NCBI GenBank assembly: GCA_964017045.1
Contig: OZ024808.1
Location: 27,978,995-28,042,994, forward strand
From: Omphiscola glabra
Lineage: Eukaryota; Mollusca; Gastropoda; Lymnaeidae
Direction of reading: 5' to 3'
DNA: 64,000 nucleotides
A program made the position numbers and the translations under genes. The notes beneath the pieces were generated by a model. The model was not told where the DNA came from. It did no database searches and worked only from the letters and a program-made list of their open reading frames with translations. Positions 56,101 through 64,000 of the stretch are shown here, in pieces (the first letter of the stretch is position 1; each line of letters begins with the position of its first letter).

Positions 56101-56263
56101 ACTTAAAGCCCAGTAGGCAGCATCCCTATATAGTATAATAGAGTATATACTATAGGCAATGCCGCCTATGTCGTTCTGGTTCTGGTAGGGTACATTGCTG
56201 CATTATCATATCATATGTCATGATATGTGCAAGGGTTTGGAAACGATGCTGCCAATTGCCATC
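53134..56263. other. Intergenic DNA upstream of beta-tubulin
   Basis: This should contain the beta-tubulin promoter and 5' UTR next to 53134. Direct repeats of about 65 bp (ATTAGCACGAGATTCATTCA and following) occur at 53474-53540 and 54952-55012. No coding exon was recognised; the ORF at 53144-53449 has no family features. Confidence 0.5.
53474..55012 (+). repeat. Pair of about 65-bp direct repeats 1.48 kb apart
   Basis: Left copy 53474-53540, right copy 54952-55012. Both run ATTAGCACGAGATTCATTCA, CATCAGTTAGTTAAGTC, (A/G)TTAA(T/C)CAGTAGG, GGCCTAAGTG. The DNA between them shows no ORF of interest, so I cannot say whether they bound an element. Confidence 0.75.
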
Positions 56264-56630
56264 CTAACGGCTCCTAGCAGATGCCAGGGCAGCCTTGACA
56301 CTTTCGATAGATGTCCAGTTCACGGCGGTATTGTCCAGGTGGTTCCAAGCAATTATTGTGCGTGGGAATAATGATTGTTTATGTTGCACTGTGTTACTCC
56401 GAGGCACAGTGAAGTATTTGCTATTGTTCCGAGTGTAATTGCTCATGGGGTTGTCAGAGGTTAAGTCAGTGTTTAGTGAGTGTTTGGCTCTGATTAATCG
56501 ACCTGGCTTCTGTGGGGTGAGATAATTGTTTGCTGGGATGGCCGGCACTAGCCCCATGACCACTTTATCTAAGAATGTTAGTATAAATAATGAATTGGTA
56601 GGTACCCCAATATCGGGCTTCGCGGGCAAA
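56264..56630 (-). mobile_element. LINE remnant (RT C-terminus)
   Basis: The minus-strand ORF includes VPAIPANNYLTPQKPGRLIR, NNSKYFTVPRSNTVQHKQSL and SLFPRTIIAWNHLDNTAVNW. The pattern PRxxxxxxSFFPRTxxxWNxLP close to the terminus is frequent in metazoan LINEs. Only the end of the protein remains. Confidence 0.7.
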
Positions 56631-57436
56631 AAAAACGCCGGCTTTGTGTGGTAAATTTCTGTGACGAGCCGTGCACGGCGCGTTTCGGTATATGTCGGGC
56701 TTTGTCTTCCTATGCGTCATTTTCTAAAAATAAATAAGTTTCCGTCTTAAACTCTATTCGCTGAAGAATTCCGGTCACGATGATATAAACACTGTGTCAT
56801 TCTGACCGGTCTCAGACGAACAGTTGGAGCGCATACTGTGGGTAAGTTTAATCTTGTGTTCCTGGGTTTTGTATAAGGTGTAGGTAGGTAACAACTTTAT
56901 GTAGAGCAAGCTTGATCACTTTAACGTTAAAAGCATTTATTGTTAACATTGCTGGCTGTGTCTAGAATTTATGATACCAAGCTTTAAAAAAAAATCGACA
57001 TGTTATGAAAAGACGGCGGCCATCTTTTTTTATATAATTTTTTTTATCTGAGGGAGGTGAAATTATTTGGAAATAAACGCTTTAAATAAAATATGTCTAA
57101 ATCATGTAAACATCTGATTAAACAAACCTTTTTGATTCTAATATGACTAAACGATATAAATAAATACAAAAAATAATCATTTGTTTTAAAATAATTGTTG
57201 TACAATTATTCTTTACAAAATAAGAACATTGATCAATTTGCCAATAGGAATTACTCTTCTTCACAACAATGACAATAACGATGTATTTATTAGCTATTAT
57301 TATTAGATAAACTAAGACTACTATAAGGGTGTAAAATAGACCAATATTCATACTATAATTAAATTAATGAAATAAATAGATTAAACACTAGGACTAGTGA
57401 CAATTGTTTAATTTAATTAAAAATCTTTTTTTTCAG

Positions 57437-58040
57437 TCTACAAAGAAACTACAGAAAAAGACCTACAGTGCACCAATGAGGAAATGCATTTATAATTGCC
57501 TCTTAAACCAAGTGCCAATTGATAGAGCTGGGGCTGTTATAGCTTTTGCAGTGAAGGAGTTAACGGGAAAGGTTTTGACCGACATCCCAGGATCTTCAAC
57601 GGCTGCTAACATGGCTTTGGAGATTGGGATCTTGTAGCTGATGTCATGTACCATTCAGAAAACCTCACCTTCTCTTAGGACTCTACGCCAATTGATGGTC
57701 AGCACTATAATGCTTGCCACATTTCTTCAGGCGAACAGAACCTGACCATTGCAGTGGCTGGAGTTTCTGGAGGAAAAACAGAGGATTACCTGCACCAGCT
57801 CGTTAACTCCCTTCAAGATCTAGCCACCATGTATTCTGTATACAACAAGGCGGATCAGCATGTTTTATTGCATAGCATCCTTCAGTCTTTCAGTACCACT
57901 TTGAGTGACAGGGCAAAGGTCAATCAATGTGTTTCGAAGCAGTTGGGTGATTGGTTGAACAAGAGGTTGATTAAACTGAAATGCAATCTGCACCCCCTGG
58001 GAGTGCTGCTAATCTTATCCGTGCTATATCTAAACTTAGG
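57437..58040 (+). pseudogene. Broken transposase-like / dispersed-family gene fragment
   Basis: A candidate acceptor (TTTTTTTCAG, ending 57436) opens a frame with RKCIYNCLLNQVPIDRAGAV to 57637. The similarity then shifts frame, passes a TAG at 57676-57678 where the context (S-stop-DSTPIDGQHYNACHIS) suggests a lost tryptophan, and continues LTIAVAGVSGGKTEDYLHQL, TLSDRAKVNQCVSKQLGDWL and KLKCNLHPLGVL to a possible donor near 58039. The DRxxVNxxVxKQL plus CNLHPL pattern recalls an uncharacterised, high-copy protein family in fish and invertebrates that I believe is transposon-derived. That attribution is from memory and not certain. Confidence 0.5.
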
Positions 58041-58194
58041 TAACTTTCATTTTCATCTTTTTGCACATGACTTATTTTTAGTACCTAATACTTAGTTAAA
58101 TAAATAGTTCTCTGAAGATGTTCATTTTGTTGTAAGCACATAAAGACAGTTGTGCTTTTTTTCCCCCTCTGCAGGCATAAGATGTCATCTGGTG

Positions 58195-58425
58195 ATCCTA
58201 CATGAAATTTATTTGAATTTTCAGCGCTCTATTTTAAAGGATAATTTTTAATGTTTTTGTATACTTTCAGGTGGACGACATTGTCACATTTAGTTTCTGA
58301 TGTTCTTCGGGAGATTTTTATTTTGTTTAATTGTGTGTTTTGATGAAATTTATTTGAATTTTCAGCTCACTCATTTTAAAATTTAATTTTTAACATTTTG
58401 TATACTTTCAGGTGGACAAGGATAC
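58195..58425 (+). repeat. About 75-bp direct duplication
   Basis: GAAATTTATTTGAATTTTCAG, a short divergent stretch and TTTTGTATACTTTCAGGTGG occur in the same order at about 58203-58277 and 58345-58416. Both copies end in an acceptor-like TTTCAG|GTGGAC. Confidence 0.8.
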
Positions 58426-61289
58426 AATCTGTTGCTGTGGACTAGGACACTATCTGTTGTTGTGGACCGTGGATTGCAATATTGCCATGCATGTTTTTAT
58501 GTTTAGTATTTAAATGCACCTGTACAATAATGATGATGGAAATTCATATAATATCTTTTATATAAAATGTTCTGAATTATAGTTTTTGTATTTAAATACT
58601 TTATTAAATTTAGATTGTCATTGTCACTGTCTATTTTTACTGAAGATTTTATTGAATTAGCATTGTTAGTTTAAAAGTTATGCTTGAAAACGGACATCAA
58701 TGTCGAAAGATTATATGACATTTTTGAATTTTGTATAGCATAATTTTATTTGCTTTGCAATATTTGAATATTCTGTTACATTTGGATTGTCACAAACTAT
58801 TATTAATGAAAATTTGATTGCAGTAGCTTTATTTGTTTAAAAGTTATGTATTTAAATGTAAAAATGTCTCGGCCGTGGTTGTTTTTCCTCAATTATTTTG
58901 TCTAAAATTGCATAAATTTTTCTGATCTGTATTTCATTTATTTTAAATGTGCCTTACTTTTAGATGGACATTATCTGTTTGTATTGAAAATTTTATAGCA
59001 GTAGCTTTATTGGTTTAGTAATTATGTCACTTTTTGAAAAATTAAATTTTCCGCTAATTGTCGTTATCCACGCCATATGCTCATAAAGTCATATTTAATA
59101 AAATATAATAATTTAATTCACAATTCATGTATTTTGTTTTGTTAAACACTGTATTGTAAATGTCTCCTCCAAATTTGAGAGCTCTAACTTTAATAGCCAA
59201 AAAGATACAAGCAAAATAGTACAAAAAGTGTAATAATGCGATCACAGTTTTAAAAATTAAATACAAAGCCGAATAGTGGGGGAAAATAAATCACTAAAAA
59301 ATTCATAACTTTTCTTCTATAAGTCATAGAAAGATTATCTTGGTGTCATTGGAAAGCTTAAAGCCAGCTCTTTCCAATGATATGCTCTTTGTGTATGTCT
59401 GATGTATTTGAAAATTTGAGTTGGGGTACCTAGAATTGGCTTATTCCTTAGTGAGCCTTCTTCTTCTTATTATTCTATATTTTGATGGCCCATGATCAAT
59501 GAATTGATCATTCTGGCTCCTATGTTTTGGAGGGGTTCGCGATGTTACTTTTGAAGGGGATAATTCACTGGTTGCAAGGGTAACTCAGCAAAGGTGTTAT
59601 GAACTGGGGATTGGAAGACAGGAGGCAACAGACGCAAATGTGTCAAGTGTAGTTGCCTCAACTGTTGCTTTTGAAATCTTGTTCCAGTCCCTTAGTCAGT
59701 TAGTCTTAGTCTTAACTCTTAGTAAAATAAAAAATGAGTTGGCGACTAGCACTAGGGCTAGGGTGTATAAAAGTAGTGAATTGAATAGTGTTTAGTATAC
59801 TGATGGACAACACAATTTGCTCAGTACAGTACACTGAAACATTAATAATTAACATTGTACTTGTTGAAAATATCCAATTGCCAAGTTACTTCACAAGGAC
59901 GAAAATCAAATAATAAATACGAAGTATCTACATGTCCGGCGACCGGACGAATACATTCTCGAGATATTCGTCCAGCTACCAAGTCACATGACCACCACAA
60001 AAAAATTGTGTGAGATATTTGTCCATCAGACTTGTCACGTGACAGCTAATTGTCGATCAGAATCAGAAAAATGGTATTGGAGAAGCGTGTGTGCCATGAG
60101 TTTACTTCATTTCAACAAATTGGGGGTCGGGGTTGCAATGGATACTAGAGGGAGAAAATACTGAGAGCGAGAGACAAAGGATAAAAATGATAGGGAGGTT
60201 GATAAATAATTAAAGCTGGGAGGTGGATATTTCACAAAGAAATAGACCCTACATCTAAATATGGGACTAATATAGTGTGCTGCTGGGGTAGCCTACTTCT
60301 CACGCAATATTAATAGCCTAAAATAAAAAAATTTTGGCGTAGGCATAGGTGTATTGAAAGTCATCTGGCAGCTATTAGTATTATTTTGTTTGGTTCATAT
60401 TTTAAATTTAGGCTACTAGGTAGAGCTTTATAAGATATTTAAACCAAGATAACGGCCTTTTTTTTTGAAGAGTCGCCGTTGGATTCAAATAGAAAGTATA
60501 TAGCCATAGGCCTACTAGTATTATAATATTTTTAATTCAAAGTAAAAAGCTTATGATACACTTAATGTATCTCAGAGCATTTGAAAATATTAACATACTC
60601 AGTATTTATTTATTGTCTAGGGATCAGCTGACTAATATTTAAATACACAATATTGGAATATCAATATCATATACAATGCAACTATTTTGCCGGCAACCTA
60701 TTGTCACATGACGTGTCAGCCGGAATAATAACACCTACAGGTCATCCGGCGGTCACGTGACATGCCCGCCGGAAGAATATCTCCTGCACTATTTGTCCGT
60801 TTTATTTGTGTGAGAACAACCTGGACTGGAGCTCGACAAGACAGCATAAAAAAGTGTGATGTCACTACACAAAAAACTATGTGGCATGCAAAACAATGCA
60901 TAATTAACATTTAGTATTTTGTAATTTTCCAACAGTACTGACTGAGTACTGTTTAAGCTTTATTATTTTAATTTTGCGCCAGGTTCAACTATTTACCATC
61001 TTTGCCTTAAGACTTTGGTCAATTGTTGGGATCCCCTAAAGTGACATAACAATAACTGCACTTGGGGTGAGACAAATGATTTTTCAAATCTGTAAAAACT
61101 TGGACTAATTTAAGGAGACTGGGCCATGGCATCATTTATGATCTCCTTTTGTTTATAAAGTACACAAAGATTTATAACATTTTTGTCATATTATAAAAGC
61201 AAAAAAATAGACGTTCAAAGAAAGTAAATTCACATGAGAATTATGACAGAATGAAGTATATAGGAATTGGCTGGCCTTATGTTCTATCT
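58426..61289. other. Intergenic DNA before RABL6
   Basis: No coding region was recognised. It contains two perfect palindromes GTCACGTGAC (60034-60043 and 60752-60761), each inside a stretch that is also rich in CCGG and CATGAC words. The TTTGTTTATAAAGTACACAA sequence at 61149 is shared with 55021. Confidence 0.45.
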
Positions 61290-61474
61290 CAGTGGCAGGC
61301 AAATTGCAGCTCTTTAGCCATCTGAGTGCGGCTCGGCCAGGCGGCCTCAAATCGGTTTTGACTCCGAAAAACTTGTTCTTCACAGGTTCTTGAAAAGAAA
61401 TTTGTCTCTCAAAAAATTGTTATTCGTCCTTCTGGTGATTTTGGCTCTTTTGACTAATGAGCATGCGACCACTG
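61290..61474. mobile_element. hAT-type MITE (same family as 51574-51769)
   Basis: It begins CAGTGGCAGGC and ends GCGACCACTG. The interior is colinear with the 51.6-kb copy, including GAGTGCGGCTCGGCCAGG, ATCGGTTTTGACTCC, TGGCTCTTTTGACTAATGAG. Target-site duplication is not convincing. Confidence 0.62.
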
Positions 61475-61734
61475 CTCTACATCAAGCTGAGAAAACTTAA
61501 CTATCGAGCCTATTTTGCTTTGGGTACCCAGAAGAGTATCTGTTAAATAGTTAGAACAAAACTGTGAAATTTAATTTTCCATACTATGTTAAATTGTATG
61601 CTAATACATGCCAATAAAGTGAAATGGTTAAAATTTTCATATTTGATTTCATGCCAGACATAGTTTTTGAATGAAAGCTGGTAGGCGTTGCAAAGCAGTA
61701 AAGAGGTGATACAAAGGACCAAAGTTCAATCACA

Positions 61735-63861
61735 ATGTCCTTGTTTAAACGCCTGCTTAATAAAAATCCTGATGATGCAAAATCTCCGGGCACCCCACCG
61801 CATGGCATGCAGACGATGGGAGCCCAGCTTCAGCGGAGGTTTGCCAAAGGAGTGCAATACAATAGTGAGTTCATAGATGTATTTTTAACTTTTGAGCTTA
61901 TAACTTAAAACACTTAACAGCTTTAATTAATTATAACATGGATATTTAATCAGAAAATATAAGTCGAGATAAATGATAGAAGGTCCATATTTTTTTATTA
62001 TTCTTGTCAAATATTTCTGGTCCCATGTCAGAATATGATGACTCATGATGAATATTTGGTTGTCTAAGATCGACAAGCGGTAGAGTGCGACAATAACTAT
62101 ACTCTGACGACCATTAGGATATCTCTGATCCTCTTACTCGTACACTTAATCAATCTATTTTAGTCCGAGGCACTACACAATAAGTCCATTGGGTAATACT
62201 CATTATTATATTTAGTAAAGCTAGCAAGGCATGTAATATCAACTCCAATTCCAGAGGTACACAGCAGATCACTCGTTCACAATAGTTGAACATAATAATC
62301 TCTCTCTCGATCCAACTAGAAATCTCCCCTTTTATATCTCTCACCATCTCATGTACTCGTATGAAATTCGTTCACAAGTCTCTCTTGTCCCCAAAATCAC
62401 AACACACAAACTCTCACTGATTTCATGACCTTGACAAGTCTTATAAATGTGTCTTTCAGCAGTTTTCGTCAGACTACACTACTCTTTTGAAGACACGTTG
62501 CTGCATTAATTTTATGTAATGTCTGAAATTTTGGATGCATCATTTAGGAAGTTTTGAATTAGGTTTCAAATGATGTATACTTAATTTAATAGACAACTAC
62601 TTGTTCAGAAATCATTCATTGTAATTACATGGTTTTAATTTCTAAATTCACAAAACCGTTAGGGTCTAAAAGGTTTTCATCCTGATCTCTGATATTGATT
62701 TAGAGTTATCCTAGCTTGTTCCCATGGTTCAGGAATGTTGTCACTAATTTGTTCGTGTGTGGGACTCAGTTGTCTAGGGGTATGCTAGTTTAAACACACT
62801 GTCACTGTACACAAAGTACACAAACGCTTGACACAATTTTCTTTGCAGTTATTAAAAATGAGCTTTATTCTACTACTCTCTGATCTAATAAGTTCTCCCT
62901 TTAGTAATGTGGGTTCTGCTAACAAGCTTAGCCAAAGAACCACACATACTAAAGGCTCTCTGGTAACAATAACAATCCACTGGTCCACTGACCGGGTCAG
63001 CGCCCTACCCGCTTGCTCTCCCCGCTCGCTCTCCCCTGCTCCACTGATTACTGACCACCTGCACACTACTTACTACCATACCGTACTCCCCCCTTTTGCC
63101 TTTTGTATCCCTACGCTTATAGTCCGTTACGCATTCAGGCACAACACAGACTCTCAGGGATTCTTACACCTTGACAGATGTTCTCATTTGAAGGTGGAGA
63201 CTACTGATGAAAAAAAAAGCAACAATGCATGTGATGAATTCATTAAAAAAAAATATGTTCTTAGTATTAAAATGGACCTGTTTACTCTTACAATTTTGGC
63301 GTACAATGTTGGATTTTGAGGTGTATACATTATATATACTGTATATAAATTTTTTTTTACTATTAAGGATAATGTATTGAACAATTTTGTGATGTTAATG
63401 TACGATTTTAAGACGTTGAGGGTAAACAGGTCTGTTAAAAGTATTTTTATTTCATTATTCCCAGTGAAAATTGTTATCAGGGGGGACAAAAATGTTGGTA
63501 AAACTTGCCTGTTCTATCGTCTGCAAGGACAAAAATTCAAGGAGGAATATATACCAACAGATGAGATCCAGGTACTTAGACATTTTTTATAATTTATTTT
63601 GAAAATTCCTATTACAGTTTAATCAGAGTGAAGATCATTTCATTTGAAAATAAGTATGTTTATCTTAAAAGATTTTTTTATTTTTACATTTTGCTAAGGA
63701 CCAAAACAACATTGAAACTTTGTTTATCTCAGGTGGCATCAATACAGTGGAACTATAGAGCAACAGATGATGTGGTGAAAGTGGAAGTATGGGATGTTGT
63801 GGACAAGGGAAGGAAGCGAAGGAAACTGGATGGACTGAAGATGGACAATGCTGAAGCTGCT
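61735..63861 (+). CDS. RABL6: RABL6 (Rab-like GTPase 6), 5' three exons, continues beyond window
   Basis: Exons 61735-61864, 63465-63571 and 63733-63861 are followed by a GTAAGT donor; phases agree. The N-terminus has [12 protein letters not shown], then (exon 2) [20 protein letters not shown] containing the P-loop [24 protein letters not shown], and (exon 3) [24 protein letters not shown] and [11 protein letters not shown]. These match the RABL6/PARF family, an atypical Ras-like GTPase with a long disordered C-terminus linked to cell-cycle and cilium work in vertebrates. The rest of the G domain and the tail lie outside the window. Intron 1 holds two LTR-like segments and a MITE ending 30 bp before exon 2. 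Confidence 0.93.
62130..62460 (-). mobile_element. Candidate LTR fragment
   Basis: On the minus strand this contains GATATAAAAGGGGAG, a TATA-type promoter, preceded by TGTCAAGGTCATGAAATCAG. The order (TGTCAAGG..., A/G-rich AAAAGGGG) parallels the segment at 62799-63178. It lies in RABL6 intron 1. Ends and coding partner were not found. Confidence 0.35.
62799..63178 (-). mobile_element. Candidate solo LTR
   Basis: Minus-strand sequence begins TGTCAAGGTGTAAGAATCC and ends GTGTACTTTGTGTACAGTGACA-like, giving TG...CA termini. AATAAAGCTC, a poly(A) signal, lies about 75 bp before the 3' end, as in an LTR R region. No target-site duplication and no internal region were found, so this is a tentative call. 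Confidence 0.45.
63273..63434 (-). mobile_element. MITE with CAGACCTGTTTAC termini, next to RABL6 exon 2
   Basis: Read on the minus strand: AACAGACCTGTTTACCCTC, AAAATCGTACATTAACATC, ATAATGTATACACCTCAAAA and GTAAGAGTAAACAGGTCC, colinear with the copy at 32046-32222. Its right edge is 30 bp from the exon starting at 63465. Confidence 0.82.
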
Positions 63862-64000
63862 GTAAGTTGTCAGGTTTACCAGCCATGGAAGTCATGATGA
63901 TTGGATACTTTTACCCAGAGATCTGGAAGTGACAATGATTATTGTCTCGTGTGATAATTTCCAAATTGTGTATTTTGGTCATTAAGAATTAATGAAGCAA

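Noticed and set aside
62828..63319. 163-codon ORF in RABL6 intron 1
   Set aside because: It spans the candidate solo LTR and the MITE, has no domain features, and its ends coincide with no splice sites of the gene.

Overview
The window is animal nuclear DNA: AT-rich, with short exons separated by long introns, GT-AG splice junctions, and many transposon remnants and minisatellites. It is probably from a mollusc and most likely a gastropod. That rests on gene content plus two pieces of a SPIN-type hAT element, which has been reported from the pond snail Lymnaea; the species itself is inference. There is no bacterial gene organisation, CRISPR array or operon.

I could assemble five host genes exon by exon, with reading phase matching at every junction. 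(1) 50-8514 (+): the 3' half of a Slo2/KCNT sodium-activated potassium channel. (2) 17622-35867 (-): a complete 15-exon GPCPD1/GDE5 glycerophosphocholine phosphodiesterase (CBM20 plus GDPD domain, 650 aa). (3) 38347-41172 (+): a complete 4-exon TMEM141 (120 aa). (4) 46410-53133 (-): a complete 8-exon beta-tubulin (447 aa). (5) 61735-63861 (+): the first three exons of the RABL6 GTPase-like gene, running off the window. Gene pairs 1/2 and 3/4 are convergent; 2/3 and 4/5 are divergent. The genes are housekeeping or neuronal and show no sign of forming one pathway.

The unusual content lies between the exons. The GPCPD1 introns carry about a dozen unrelated minisatellites (units of 17 to 51 bp), several lying directly against exons. 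One 21-bp array (20910-21475) is an amplified copy of the exon-12 5' splice site, so that intron begins with a long series of duplicated donor sites. A 28-bp array beside another exon repeats a branch-point-like CTAAC motif upstream of the acceptor.

Mobile DNA includes two SPIN-like hAT pieces, three other hAT-type MITEs, an 801-bp piggyBac-type MITE flanked by TTAA, a three-copy MITE family ending in CAGACCTGTTTAC, a long foldback element in tubulin intron 1, and five non-LTR retrotransposon remnants. A tRNA-derived SINE has a 3' tail that nearly matches the tail of one LINE remnant. There are also candidate LTRs and a broken transposase-like gene at 57.4-58.1 kb. The long uninterrupted ORFs at 25-27 kb and 29-30 kb are satellite artefacts, not proteins.
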